NCBI GenBank assembly: GCA_023665475.1
Contig: JAMPEB010000002.1
Span: forward strand, 62,001-126,000
Reading direction: 5' to 3'
DNA: 64,000 bases
Source: Lachnoclostridium sp.
Lineage (GTDB): Bacteria > Bacillota > Clostridia > Lachnospirales > Lachnospiraceae
In this document: piece by piece, positions 35,005-44,203 of the stretch
Layout of the letters: every line of letters starts with the position of its first letter
Position numbering within the stretch: the stretch's first letter is position 1
The notes under the pieces: model-generated
What the model was told of the DNA's origin: nothing
Seen by the model: the letters and a program-made list of their open reading frames with translations, nothing else
The model's database searches: none
Program-made: the position numbers and the translations under genes

Positions 35005-35035
35005 GAGGGATTTCAAAATTTTTATGGCAAATTTT

Positions 35036-35662
35036 TTATGGCGAAGTATAGAATTCATGTCCACCATGGGCAAAAAGAAAAGAAAGATGATTGTCAAACC
35101 AGCTCATAGTGCTGTTATCGGCATACTGTCTTGCGGCAAAATACAATGCTCCCTGAGAAATATCCTCTCCCTCCAACGCCCTTTCCACTGCCTGACGGGT
35201 TTCCTGACTGACCTTTACCCGGTCATAATTTCCGTCCGCCACGGGAGAAAATTGATAAACCCCCTGCTCTTCTTGAAATACCACTTCTCTCACCGTATTG
35301 GGGAAATGCTTGTCTTCCACTCTGTTTAATACCACATTTGCCACCAAAAGCTTACCGTCCGCATCTTCCGACCCCGCCTCCGCTTCCACGATACGGCAGA
35401 GTGTCTCCTTGTCCGACTCATTCAGTTCTATTACGCTTTCTTTTACCAGCACCTCATAATCCACCACGCGCTGCCCCGATGCCGCAGTCTTCAAAATTCC
35501 TATCAGACTGTTTTTTTGGGTCTCGTCCACTTTTTCCTCACAAACAGACACTGTTATCGCAGCCAACCTCTCCTGTGGCAGATTCCTGAGATTCCAGAAA
35601 CTGCATAAACATAAAAAGTTAGCCGCTGCCAATACTGTCACTGCTTTTTTATACATTTTCAT
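35036..35662 (-). CDS. SleB-like cell wall hydrolase
   Basis: The start at 35662 (MKMYKKAVTVLAAANFL) follows GAGAGGACAAG. An N-terminal hydrophobic segment acts as signal or anchor. The C-terminal 120 residues are a hydrolase-2/SleB domain: ETLCRIVEAEAGSEDADGKLLVANVVLNRV (catalytic Glu), FSPVADGNYDRVKVS and GALYFAARQYADNSTMSWFDN. SleB-type enzymes are peptidoglycan lytic transglycosylases used for spore cortex breakdown or wall remodelling. The usual N-terminal peptidoglycan-binding domain is absent, so a germination role is not certain. Confidence 0.88.
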   Translation of the reverse strand: MKMYKKAVTVLAAANFLCLCSFWNLRNLPQERLAAITVSVCEEKVDETQKNSLIGILKTAASGQRVVDYEVLVKESVIELNESDKETLCRIVEAEAGSEDADGKLLVANVVLNRVEDKHFPNTVREVVFQEEQGVYQFSPVADGNYDRVKVSQETRQAVERALEGEDISQGALYFAARQYADNSTMSWFDNHLSFLFAHGGHEFYTSP

Positions 35663-35760
35663 CTTGTCCTCTCTCACACAATTAAAACATTACCTTATAG
35701 TTTATGAGGACAAGCCGAAAAATATGCCAATATATTCCTATTACCTTCAAGATTTCCGAA

Positions 35761-35789
35761 TTGTACAAATTTGTATAAAATGATATAAT
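35761..35789 (+). promoter_or_regulatory. Promoter placed to give a leaderless mRNA for the AP2 protein
   Basis: TTGTAC (35761-35766) and TATAAT (35784-35789) are separated by 17 bases. The expected start of transcription, six or seven bases after the -10 box, falls on the ATG at 35795, and no ribosome site is present. Confidence 0.65.
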
Positions 35790-35794
35790 AAATC

Positions 35795-36661
35795 ATGACA
35801 AAAAATAGAGAAGGACATTCCGCCAACAAAATCAAGCCAAAAGAGACGGCTCCGCAGCATTATGCAGGAGTGTTTTCTGCCTGTAAAAAAAACGGGGATA
35901 TTTATTATCGGGCATCCCTGACCCACCGCAGAAAGCATATCAGTCTGGGGAGTTATGCTTCCGCCAGAGAGGCTCATGAAGCATATCTGGAAGGTTCGCG
36001 TCTGCTTGCGGATTCTCATATTGCCCTCATAGATTTTACGGAGGATTCTCCCCTGCCTTTTGAAAAATGGGTATGTCTGATTAATTTCAGGGATAACGGT
36101 TTATATCTGGGCAATCCCATTTACATTGGTCAAAAGCTGTTTTATTATTATATAACCCCCTCATATGTACTTAAATTTGATATGGACGATTTGTTTTATT
36201 ATTCTTCCCACAAAATCATGCGTCGGGGAAATCACTATTTTGTGGCGGATTACGGTATGCAGGTGAATCTCGCTTCCCGATACGGCATCAAAAATTACGC
36301 GGTCTGCGGTGTGGACTTTCGCTTCCGTAACGGGGACAACACGGATTTCCGTCGGGAAAATCTGGAAATCCTGAATGCTTATCACGGCGTCCGTTTGAAG
36401 CAGCAAAAAAACGGACAGTATTGCTATACTGTCCGCATCCATGTAAGAGGCAATCTTCTGGTGGGTCATTACGCCACGGAGTTAGAGGCCGCCATTGCCT
36501 ACAACAAAGCCATTGATATCTTATTGCAAAGGGGAGTGTGCAAAAATTATACTCCCAATTATATCGACGGCATATCCCCCGCCGAATATGCGGAAATCTA
36601 TACTTCGCTGGAAGTTTCCCAAAGTATTGTGAATTTCCGCCCAAATCCTTCCCAAACTTAA
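35795..36661 (+). CDS. Protein with two AP2-like domains flanking a degenerate HNH-like segment
   Basis: The 288-residue protein has two AP2/integrase-arm-type DNA-binding units: YAGVFSACKKNGDIYYRASL...ISLGSYASAREAHEAY (about 23-70) and YHGVRLKQQKNGQYCYTVRI...VGHYATELEAAIAYNKA (about 200-250). Between them, CGVDFRFRNGDNTDFRREN followed by LEIL resembles the VDHxNGxxxDNRxENL core of HNH homing endonucleases, with the catalytic His replaced by Phe, so nuclease activity is doubtful. It may be a domesticated mobile-element protein acting as a DNA-binding factor. It is a lone plus-strand gene with its own promoter. Confidence 0.7.
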   Translation: MTKNREGHSANKIKPKETAPQHYAGVFSACKKNGDIYYRASLTHRRKHISLGSYASAREAHEAYLEGSRLLADSHIALIDFTEDSPLPFEKWVCLINFRDNGLYLGNPIYIGQKLFYYYITPSYVLKFDMDDLFYYSSHKIMRRGNHYFVADYGMQVNLASRYGIKNYAVCGVDFRFRNGDNTDFRRENLEILNAYHGVRLKQQKNGQYCYTVRIHVRGNLLVGHYATELEAAIAYNKAIDILLQRGVCKNYTPNYIDGISPAEYAEIYTSLEVSQSIVNFRPNPSQT

Positions 36662-36668
36662 TCTTTCC

Positions 36669-37793
36669 CTATTTTTCCGTATAATCGATAAAGCTGATAT
36701 TCAGACTTGCATATCCGGCAATTCCGTCAATAGAAGCATCCTGTTTATACTGCCACATAGTGAATTTGTAAGGATAATCCGGAACATCCTGAAGCTGGGA
36801 CAACCACACATCATACGCCGTCAGCTTGGACATATCGATTTCTTTGATCAGCCACTCTTTATTTCCGTAAATCATGGCTTTGTGACCGGAACTCTGAATC
36901 GTGTCCAAAAACGCCTTGGCAATGGTAGTCTTCTCCGTTTTGCTCAGTCCGTCAATTCTCGCGGTATCGTTCTCGATATGCTCCATATCAAAGGCAATCG
37001 GATAGTCCACGCGGTAATCGCCGATATGCTCAAGCACCATGTTAGCCTCCTCCACAGCCTCCTCCGCCGTAATCGCCTGTGAGAAAAAGTACAGACCGAC
37101 CTGAAGCCCGGCATCGCTGGCGCGCTTGATATTATCTTCAAAATATTCGTCCAATACCAGTTGACCGCTTCCGTAGCCTCTTGCGCCCACACGGAGCATG
37201 ACAAAATTCACCCCTGCTTTTTTCAGCTTTACAAAATCCACATAATCCTGATATTTGGAGATATCTGCCCCCACAAAAGAGGTCAGTTTCCCGTCCACAT
37301 AATATTTCATCAAATCGGACTGACAGACAAGCTTGGTAAAATCATATTCGTGTTTGGGCAGATAAGGACTGATCAGCACCCACTCTTCCTTGCCGTTTGC
37401 ATAAGTTATCAGGGTATGCTTTCCGTCCGTTGCAGGGTCGTTCTCCACAGGCTCCGGTGTTTTGGAGGGTTTCGCTGTCTCCGATTCTTTTGCAGGCTCG
37501 GTATCCTGCGTCTGATAATATTCCCAAAAATCCAAATCCTGCGGCTTTAATTTCCCGCCGGAAGGTTTGTCCACGCCGGCGTTAAGAGAGTTGTCCACAC
37601 TGTCCGTCTCGTCCAGAATCACCCCATGGGAAGAACCTGAGGACTGCACTTTATGGGTTCTGTTTCCTTCCTGATTATTTATAAGCAGCACTATCACCAG
37701 AATGGTTCCCACAAACAATGTTACCGCCATAACGGCAGATATCACCGTAGGGGTAATTCCGGTACGGTCATCATAATCATCGGGTAACTGCAT
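36669..37793 (-). CDS. Membrane-anchored GH25 lysozyme
   Basis: The 374-residue protein has one N-terminal membrane segment (about 16-40, TVISAVMAVTLFVGTILVIVLL), a Thr/Lys/Pro-rich linker (about 85-120) and a C-terminal glycoside hydrolase family 25 domain from about 175: GADISKYQDYVDFVKLKKAG, FVMLRVGARGYGSG, YPIAFDMEHIEN (catalytic acids) and WLSQLQDVPDYPYKFTMWQYKQD. GH25 enzymes cut the MurNAc-GlcNAc bond of peptidoglycan. Its stop lies 8 bases from the convergent AP2 gene stop. Confidence 0.93.
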   Translation of the reverse strand: MQLPDDYDDRTGITPTVISAVMAVTLFVGTILVIVLLINNQEGNRTHKVQSSGSSHGVILDETDSVDNSLNAGVDKPSGGKLKPQDLDFWEYYQTQDTEPAKESETAKPSKTPEPVENDPATDGKHTLITYANGKEEWVLISPYLPKHEYDFTKLVCQSDLMKYYVDGKLTSFVGADISKYQDYVDFVKLKKAGVNFVMLRVGARGYGSGQLVLDEYFEDNIKRASDAGLQVGLYFFSQAITAEEAVEEANMVLEHIGDYRVDYPIAFDMEHIENDTARIDGLSKTEKTTIAKAFLDTIQSSGHKAMIYGNKEWLIKEIDMSKLTAYDVWLSQLQDVPDYPYKFTMWQYKQDASIDGIAGYASLNISFIDYTEK

Positions 37794-37864
37794 CGTTACA
37801 CCTCCCTTCCTGCACTCACTTTTATGATCCCGCTCTGCGGAATCTCATAACACAATCTCTTACG

Positions 37865-38662
37865 CTATACCTTTACAATGGCTTTCTTGGGGCATTTTTC
37901 CGCGCATGTTCCGCAGCCCGTGCATTTTTCCTGATCGATCACCGCATGGAAATCCGTAACCCGAACAGCCTCATGGGGACAATTTTTGACACAGATGCCG
38001 CAGCCGATACAGCCTGTTGTGCAGGCTTTCATGGTCACCGGACCTTTATCCGTGGAACTGCATGCCACCACCTGCTTGGCACGATACGGAATAAGGGAAA
38101 TCAAGTGCTTGGGGCAGACATCCACGCATTTGCCGCATGCCTTACACTTTTCCTTATCCACAACCGCCACGCCGTTTATCACCGAAATTGCATCAAAGGG
38201 GCAGACCTGTACGCAGCTTCCATAACCCATGCAGCCGCTGTTACAAGATTTGGGGCCGCCCCCCGGCACAAATCCCATCATCCTGCAATCGGTAATTCCT
38301 ATATAATCATAATCCACTCCCGCCTTGTCACAATCACCCTGACAATGGACAAAGGCAACCATTTTTTCCGTATTTTCGGCGTTCACGCCCATAATCTGCG
38401 CAATTTTCCGACCGACACTCTCTCCTCCCACCGGACAGGCGTTGACGGGAGCTTCCCCCTTGGCGATGGCGCCTGCAAGACCGCTACAGCCTGCAAACCC
38501 GCAGCCTCCGCAATTATTGCCGGGCAGGACTCCAAGCACTGCCTCTTCTTTCTCGTCCACTTCCACTTTGAATTTGATGCCCGCTACACCCAGAAACAGT
38601 CCTACAAAGATTCCCACTGCGCCCACAATGGCAGCCGCTGTTATGATACCCGCTATATTCAT
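37865..38662 (-). CDS. rnfB: Rnf complex iron-sulfur subunit RnfB
   Basis: RnfB takes electrons from reduced ferredoxin into the Rnf complex. The 265-residue protein has an N-terminal membrane helix, the CGGCGFAGC...C cluster motif near residue 55 and several ferredoxin-type clusters: CMGYGSCVQVCP, CKACGKCVDVCP, CIGCGICVKNCP and CTGCGTCAEKCP. The ATG at 38662 is preferred to a GTG four codons upstream that lies too close to AAAGG. It is the last gene of rnfCDGEAB, the usual clostridial order. Confidence 0.97.
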   Translation of the reverse strand: MNIAGIITAAAIVGAVGIFVGLFLGVAGIKFKVEVDEKEEAVLGVLPGNNCGGCGFAGCSGLAGAIAKGEAPVNACPVGGESVGRKIAQIMGVNAENTEKMVAFVHCQGDCDKAGVDYDYIGITDCRMMGFVPGGGPKSCNSGCMGYGSCVQVCPFDAISVINGVAVVDKEKCKACGKCVDVCPKHLISLIPYRAKQVVACSSTDKGPVTMKACTTGCIGCGICVKNCPHEAVRVTDFHAVIDQEKCTGCGTCAEKCPKKAIVKV

Positions 38663-38697
38663 ATAAATAACCACGCCTTTCCTTATCTATCCTTATC

Positions 38698-39282
38698 CTA
38701 TAAAAGTCCGGAAAATCCGCAAAACGCAATAGCCATAAGCCCCGCAGTCAACAACACCATGGGCGTTCCCCTGAAAGCCTTCGGCACATCGTTATACTCC
38801 ATTTTTTCACGCAGCCCCGCAAGAATCACAATCGCTACGGTAAACCCCAGCGCCGTAGCAAAACCGTTTACAATGCCGGTAAGAATCCCATATTCTTTCT
38901 GAACATTGGTGATAGCAACGCCCAAAACCGCGCAGTTTGTCGTGATTAAAGGCAGATAAACCCCCAGCGCCTCATAAAGTGATGGTATGGCTTTTCTTAA
39001 AAACATTTCCACAAACTGTACCAAAGCGGCAATGACTAAAATAAATACAATGGTCTGTAAATACTCAATATGTAACGCCTGCAGTACAAATTTGTAAATC
39101 ACACCCGCCACCGCGCTCGCCAAGGTAATGACAAAAATCACAGCCGTCCCCATACCCGCAGCGGTCTTAATTCTCTTAGATACTCCGAGGAAGGGACACA
39201 GCCCCAGAAACTGACTCAGCACCACATTGCTTATCAGAGAGGAACTGATGAGCAGAAGCAATAAATCTCTTACGCTTTCCAT
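38698..39282 (-). CDS. rnfA: Rnf complex membrane subunit RnfA
   Basis: The 194-residue, six-span protein begins MESVRDLLLLLISSSLISNVVLSQFLGLCPF, whose LCPF cysteine helps hold the intramembrane iron-sulfur centre, and has LPLITTNCAVLG in the middle. It is homologous to RnfE and NqrE and forms part of the ion path. It starts immediately after the rnfE stop codon. Confidence 0.97.
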   Translation of the reverse strand: MESVRDLLLLLISSSLISNVVLSQFLGLCPFLGVSKRIKTAAGMGTAVIFVITLASAVAGVIYKFVLQALHIEYLQTIVFILVIAALVQFVEMFLRKAIPSLYEALGVYLPLITTNCAVLGVAITNVQKEYGILTGIVNGFATALGFTVAIVILAGLREKMEYNDVPKAFRGTPMVLLTAGLMAIAFCGFSGLL

Positions 39283-40008
39283 CTAGTTACCCTCCTTTTC
39301 CAAATCAATAATCTCTTCATCATCGTAAAAGCGTTTTGAACAGCCGCTTTCCGGACAGTTCATGCAGTCCTCGCTGCATCCCGACTGTATCTTGCTGTAA
39401 TCTTTTCCCCTTTTTGCCCCCGCAAGCTTGACATGGTTCTGGAGCGCCGTCAGTCCCGCCAGCACGAAGAAAGCTCCCGGCGCCAGCACAAAGATATTAA
39501 TGGGAACATAGGAAGACGGCATAATTCCATATCCAAAAAGAGTTCCCGCTCCCAGAATTTCCCTGACCGCACCGATACAGGTCAGCGCCAGTGAGAAACC
39601 AAGTCCCATTCCGATTCCGTCAAACAGGGAGGGAATCGGTGGATTGGAATAAGCATAGCTCTCGGCTCTCCCCAAAATAATACAGTTCACTACGATCAAG
39701 GGGATGTATACTCCCAGCGCTTTATTTAAAAACGGCAGATAAGCTTCCAAAAGTAACTGCATTACTGTCACAAAGGATGCTATTATCACAATAAATGCGG
39801 GAATCCTGACCCGATTCGGAATCACTTTGCGAAGCAGGGAAATAATCAGATTGCTGCATGCGAGGACAGCCGCCGTGGTAAGCCCCATTCCAAGACCGTT
39901 TATGGCGGATGTGGTGACCGCCAGCGTGGGGCACATGCCCAAAGCCAGCACAAGGGTAGGATTTTCTTTTATAATGCCGTTATAGAGTCTCTCTCCCGTG
40001 CTATTCAT
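39283..40008 (-). CDS. rnfE: Rnf complex membrane subunit RnfE
   Basis: About 241 residues with six membrane spans; LALGMCPTLAVTTSAINGLGMG and IPLIVVNCIILGRAES carry the conserved cysteines paired with those of RnfA. A hydrophilic C-terminal tail adds CSEDCMNCPESGCSKR, a Cys-rich stretch that is unusual for RnfE and could bind metal. The ATG at 40008 follows GGGAGG and overlaps rnfG by 8 bases. Confidence 0.95.
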   Translation of the reverse strand: MNSTGERLYNGIIKENPTLVLALGMCPTLAVTTSAINGLGMGLTTAAVLACSNLIISLLRKVIPNRVRIPAFIVIIASFVTVMQLLLEAYLPFLNKALGVYIPLIVVNCIILGRAESYAYSNPPIPSLFDGIGMGLGFSLALTCIGAVREILGAGTLFGYGIMPSSYVPINIFVLAPGAFFVLAGLTALQNHVKLAGAKRGKDYSKIQSGCSEDCMNCPESGCSKRFYDDEEIIDLEKEGN

Positions 40009-40624
40009 GGCTTCCACCTCCCTGTATCAATTTTGCGGCTGCCTTTAATCCGCCGTTTACAGCGTTTGTCACTGCCTTAGTGGTAACGGTAGCTCCACTG
40101 ATAGCATCAATTTCGCTTTCCGTCTTGCTTCCTGATTTCGTATAAGTAAATCCGGATACCTTCTTTTGGTGAAACTGCGGCGTAAGAACCTCATCCGCGC
40201 GCATACCGAGACCCGGCGTCTCGGAAATCTCCAAAATGGATATGTCATTTAAAGTGCCGTCCAGCAAAACCCCTATGTACAGAACGATATTTCCGCCGTA
40301 ACCTTCCGTTGATATGGTTTCTATCACATACCCAAGCAGCTTATCTCCCGCATTCTTCGCCTCAAAAACCTTGCCCAGCTTCACTCCCTCCGCCGCCAAT
40401 TCCGCCGCAAACGCCTCATCCGGCGCATAGGAAATCTCTACAAACTGCGTCGCATTTGAGAATACCGCCATACAAGCCTCCTGCACCGCTTTCTCCTGCT
40501 GGCGTCTTATGGGTTCTTTTGTCAATTCATATACAAATCCAAGCATCAATCCTGAAATCAGGGTGATAACAAACAGAATTCCCGCTTCTTTCAGCATCAC
40601 TTTGATATCATTATTTTTCTGCAT
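40001..40624 (-). CDS. rnfG: Rnf complex flavin-binding subunit RnfG
   Basis: The start at 40624 (MQKNNDIKVMLKEAG) follows GGAGAAAAT. One N-terminal membrane segment is followed by an extracellular FMN-binding domain. The covalent FMN motif SGATVTTKAV lies near residue 180. In Rnf, this flavin relays electrons on the outer side of the membrane. It sits between rnfD and rnfE in the standard order. Confidence 0.96.
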   Translation of the reverse strand: MQKNNDIKVMLKEAGILFVITLISGLMLGFVYELTKEPIRRQQEKAVQEACMAVFSNATQFVEISYAPDEAFAAELAAEGVKLGKVFEAKNAGDKLLGYVIETISTEGYGGNIVLYIGVLLDGTLNDISILEISETPGLGMRADEVLTPQFHQKKVSGFTYTKSGSKTESEIDAISGATVTTKAVTNAVNGGLKAAAKLIQGGGSHE

Positions 40625-40661
40625 ATTTTCTCCATTTTTCATGTTATATTCGTTGTCTGCG

Positions 40662-41609
40662 TTACTTTCCCGAAACTGCCTTTTTCCTTTCCGGCTGCAT
40701 GCCGAAAGCAGTGGGTTTCGTAACGCGTTCTATCAACGGAACCAAAAGATTCCCTAATATAATGGCATAGGACACGCCTTCGGAACCCGGTCCGAAAATA
40801 CGGAAAATTCCTGTCATAATTCCCAAAAAAATACCAAACAGGTACTGTCCCCTGACCGTGACAGGTCTTGTCACATAGTCCGTTGCCATAAAGAATGCTC
40901 CCAGCATCAGACCTCCGCCCGCAAGCTGTGCGGACAGATATGCCGGATCGAATCCTCTCCCTCCGAAAAAGCCTGTAAACAGCACAAAACTTACAATATA
41001 GCTGCCCGGAATACGCAGATCGATCACTCCGAGAAGTATCAGAAAACAGGCTCCTGCCATAATGGCAATCATGGAGGTTTCCCCTATGGTTCCCCCCGTG
41101 TTCCCCATAATCATATCCCTTACATTCACTGCCTCCCCCGCCTTCAACGCCGCAAGGGGAGTCGCTTTTGTATAGGCGTCACAGACAAAATCCGTCATCT
41201 GGGCAGGAAAAGAAATCAGCAAAAAGCATCTTGCCGCCAGCGCAGGATTCATGAAATTCTGCCCCAGTCCGCCAAACAGCATCTTTACTACCAGAATGGC
41301 AAATACTCCTCCTAAAGCCGCCATCCAAAAAGGAATGTTCACCGGCAGATTCAGCGCTAATAACAGCCCTGTGACCACGGCCGACAAATCCGTAACGGTT
41401 CTTTTCTTCCGGCACAATCCGAATAAAAACTCCGTCAGCACGGTAGACGCCACCGTGACCAGAACTACCGCAAATGCCCTTGGACCGAAATTGTAAATGC
41501 CATAACCCATTGCCGGAAGCAGAGCGATAATCACAGCCAGCATGATTCCGCTTGTAGTGACCCTGGAACGGATATGCGGATTGGATGATACCTTAAAAAG
41601 CTCACTCAC
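40662..41609 (-). CDS. rnfD: Rnf complex membrane subunit RnfD
   Basis: The 315-residue multi-span protein is homologous to NqrB. It starts with SNPHIRSRVTTSGIMLAVIIALLPA, contains GLGQNFMNPALAARCFLLISFP, and DAYTKATPLAALK, whose threonine is in the position of the covalent FMN site. The frame opens with a GTG behind AGGAGGAAGAGAAA. It probably forms the ion channel with RnfA and RnfE. Confidence 0.96.
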   Translation of the reverse strand: MSELFKVSSNPHIRSRVTTSGIMLAVIIALLPAMGYGIYNFGPRAFAVVLVTVASTVLTEFLFGLCRKKRTVTDLSAVVTGLLLALNLPVNIPFWMAALGGVFAILVVKMLFGGLGQNFMNPALAARCFLLISFPAQMTDFVCDAYTKATPLAALKAGEAVNVRDMIMGNTGGTIGETSMIAIMAGACFLILLGVIDLRIPGSYIVSFVLFTGFFGGRGFDPAYLSAQLAGGGLMLGAFFMATDYVTRPVTVRGQYLFGIFLGIMTGIFRIFGPGSEGVSYAIILGNLLVPLIERVTKPTAFGMQPERKKAVSGK

Positions 41610-41622
41610 TTTCTCTTCCTCC

Positions 41623-42939
41623 TTATTTCTTTCTCTTGGAAAGCTGTATCTTACGCATAGACTTAATCTGCTGGGTCAACTGCCTTTTGGCGGGGCAGAC
41701 AAAGCTGCAGCAGCCACACTCGCAGCACTCCATCCCATGATTTGCCAAAAAAGCTTCCTCGTCAAAATGTTCCGCATAGTCCGCCAGTTTGTTGGGCATC
41801 ACCCTGCCGGGGCATACCTCCAGACATCTTCCGCAGTTAATGCAGGGACCCGGTTTCGCATCGGCCACCTCATCCTCCAGAAATGCCAACAGCGCCGTGG
41901 AAGTTTTGGTGGTGGGAACATCCAGCCCGAACATGGCAAAGCCCATCATGGGACCCCCGCAAATGATTTTCCCCGGCGTTTTCTTAAAGCCGCCCGCTTC
42001 CTCCGCCAATTCCCTATAGCTGGTACCGATGCGGATACGGAAATTTCTGGGCGTCCGCACAGCATCCCCCGTCACCGTCACGATTCTCTCCATCAAGGGA
42101 CGACCTTCAAATACGGCGCGATAAACCGCCACCACCGTATCCACATTATTTACGATGCATCCCACATCCGCAGGCAGCATGGCGGAATGAATCTTACGCC
42201 CCGTAGTAGCGTAAATCAACTGCCTCTCCGCGCCTTGGGGATATTTTGTTTTTAATGCTTTTACGCTGATTTTACTCTCGTTTTTCGTCATCTGTCTCAG
42301 CAGGGCGATACAATCCGGCTTGTTATCTTCCACAGCCAGAATCCCCTGCGCATTTTCAAAAAGGCTCAATACCGCTTTTAAGCCGCCGATCAGCTTCTCC
42401 GGCTCCTCTAACATTCTGCGATAATCGGAAGTCAGATAGGGTTCGCACTCGGCACAGTTTACAATACAGTAGTCGATTTTTTCCGGATTCTTGGGAGAAA
42501 GCTTGACATGGGTGGGAAATCCCGCTCCGCCCATACCTACGATTCCCGCTGCCTGCACAGCCTTGAGAATTTTCTCCCTGTCCATATTGTCGGGAGTGAC
42601 AGCCGGTGAAAAATGCACTTCTTTATAAAATTTGTCATTTTCCAGAACAATGCTCATAACCATGTCCCCCGTAACCACCCTGCGGGGTTCGATTGCTTTT
42701 ACGGTGCCGGACACGGAAGCATAAACGGGCGCGGATACAAAACCGCCGCTCTCCGCAATCATCTGCCCTCCAAGCACATGGTCGCCCTTTTTCACAATCG
42801 CCTTGGCAGGCGCGCCGATATGCTGGGAAAGCGGATATACAAGTTCATCTCCCGGAAGCACATCTTTGATAGGCTTGTCTTTGGATAAATCCTTGCCGTC
42901 ATAGGGATGAATCCCTCCTGCAAATGTAAACTTTGCCAT
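41623..42939 (-). CDS. rnfC: Rnf complex NADH-binding subunit RnfC
   Basis: RnfC exchanges electrons with NAD+. The 438-residue protein has the glycine-rich nucleotide motif GMGGAGFPTHVKL (about 135-150), an NCAECEPYLTSDYR box and a C-terminal pair of clusters, CINCGRCLEVCP and CCECGCCSFVCPAKR. It is the first gene of rnfCDGEAB. An AT-rich upstream stretch with TTGACA on the minus strand likely holds the promoter, but its -10 box is unclear. Confidence 0.97.
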   Translation of the reverse strand: MAKFTFAGGIHPYDGKDLSKDKPIKDVLPGDELVYPLSQHIGAPAKAIVKKGDHVLGGQMIAESGGFVSAPVYASVSGTVKAIEPRRVVTGDMVMSIVLENDKFYKEVHFSPAVTPDNMDREKILKAVQAAGIVGMGGAGFPTHVKLSPKNPEKIDYCIVNCAECEPYLTSDYRRMLEEPEKLIGGLKAVLSLFENAQGILAVEDNKPDCIALLRQMTKNESKISVKALKTKYPQGAERQLIYATTGRKIHSAMLPADVGCIVNNVDTVVAVYRAVFEGRPLMERIVTVTGDAVRTPRNFRIRIGTSYRELAEEAGGFKKTPGKIICGGPMMGFAMFGLDVPTTKTSTALLAFLEDEVADAKPGPCINCGRCLEVCPGRVMPNKLADYAEHFDEEAFLANHGMECCECGCCSFVCPAKRQLTQQIKSMRKIQLSKRKK

Positions 42940-43054
42940 ATGTCCCCATTCCTTTCTTATCGTTACTTTAAATATACTATTTTTTTTGTCAAAATACTAC
43001 TGCATTTTTGAAATTTATGCTATTATATTAGTAGGAAAAGATTGGAGGGTCATT

Positions 43055-44158
43055 ATGAGAATTTCAGAAGAGACTTTGGAGCATTTTTCCATCTCCTATC
43101 CTTTGGAAAAAATCGCCCCTTTAGAGCAATTTTTATTTATTGATATAGAGACCACCGGATTTACCGCTAAGTCTGCCTATCTCTACCTGATAGGCTGCGC
43201 TTACTATTCGGATGGTAATTGGCATACCATTCAGTGGATGGCGGAAAACTACGGTGAAGAAGGAAGCCTTTTGTCGGCATTCTTTACCTTTACGGATTCT
43301 TTTACTTATCTGGTGCATTTTAACGGCAACAATTTCGATCTGCCCTTTATCACCCAGAAATGTGAAAGCCTGTCCCTGCCCTATCATTTTGACAATTTAA
43401 CCGGAATTGACCTGTACAAAAGAATTTCCCCCTATAAGTTTTTCTTAAAGCTTCCTAACTGTAAGCAGAAAACTTTGGAGCAGTTCCTTGGCATCAACCG
43501 CAAAGATGTGTTTTCCGGCGGAGAGCTGATTGGCATTTATCATGATTATGTGAAGAACCCCTCGGAGTTTTCGGAAAAATCCCTCTTTCTCCACAATGCG
43601 GACGACTTAAAGGGAATGTTGGAAATCCTGCCCATGCTGGCATATTATGATATTTTTAACGAAACAGTAAAGGCACGAAAGGTACAGGCCAACTATTATA
43701 AGGATTATGCGGGAAATAAACGGAAGGAACTGCTGATTACCATTACACTGCCCCTTCCCCTGCCAAAACCGGTTTCTTCCTTTGCCAACGACTGTTATTT
43801 CCGCGGTGAAGATTCGGAGGCGACTTTGAGGGTTCCTATCTATGAGGAAGAGCTGAAATATTTTTACAAAAATTATCATGACTACTACTATCTTCCTACC
43901 GAAGATGTTGCCCTTCACAAGTCCGTGGCTACCTTCGTGGAAAAGGAAAACCGCATACAGGCTTCCGCCGCCAACTGCTATACCCGCAAATTTTCCCTCT
44001 ATCTTCCACAATGGGATACCCTGTTCAAGCCGTTTTTTAAGAGGGATTATAAGAGCCGGGATTTATTCTTTGAACTGACGGATGAATTGAAGCGTGACCG
44101 CGCCGCCTTTACGGAGTATGCCAAGCATATTCTGACCATGATTGCGTCGGTGTACTAA
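43055..44158 (+). CDS. YprB-like RNase H-fold (DEDD) exonuclease domain protein
   Basis: The start at 43055 (MRISEETLEHFSIS) follows TTGGAGGGTCATT. The 367-residue protein shows FLFIDIETTGF (about 29-39), YLVHFNGNNFDLPFI and HNADDLKGMLEIL, which fit the acidic motifs of the RNase_H_2/YprB family of predicted exonucleases. The C-terminal 140 residues have no recognised domain. In Bacillus, YprB accompanies the YprA helicase; no such helicase is adjacent here. It diverges from rnfC. Confidence 0.85.
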   Translation: MRISEETLEHFSISYPLEKIAPLEQFLFIDIETTGFTAKSAYLYLIGCAYYSDGNWHTIQWMAENYGEEGSLLSAFFTFTDSFTYLVHFNGNNFDLPFITQKCESLSLPYHFDNLTGIDLYKRISPYKFFLKLPNCKQKTLEQFLGINRKDVFSGGELIGIYHDYVKNPSEFSEKSLFLHNADDLKGMLEILPMLAYYDIFNETVKARKVQANYYKDYAGNKRKELLITITLPLPLPKPVSSFANDCYFRGEDSEATLRVPIYEEELKYFYKNYHDYYYLPTEDVALHKSVATFVEKENRIQASAANCYTRKFSLYLPQWDTLFKPFFKRDYKSRDLFFELTDELKRDRAAFTEYAKHILTMIASVY

Positions 44159-44166
44159 GAAACTAA

Positions 44167-44200
44167 AAAACGGGAGCCGGATTTTCCGGCATCCCGTTTT
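44167..44200. terminator. Bidirectional terminator between yprB-like and cheR
   Basis: AAAACGGGAGCCGG (44167-44180) pairs with CCGGCATCCCGTTTT (44186-44200) apart from small bulges, with an A run on one side and T run on the other, so it can end both convergent transcripts. Confidence 0.85.
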
Positions 44201-44203
44201 ACT

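Noticed and set aside
37946..38902. Long plus-strand open frame opposite rnfB and rnfA
   Set aside because: It lies fully antisense to strongly conserved Rnf genes, has no ribosome site or recognisable domain, and its His/Ala-rich sequence reflects the complement of Cys-rich coding DNA.
42940..43054. Promoter for rnfC and the divergent YprB-like gene
   Set aside because: TTGACA is present on the minus strand, but no -10 box at acceptable spacing could be fixed for either direction, so no promoter was annotated.
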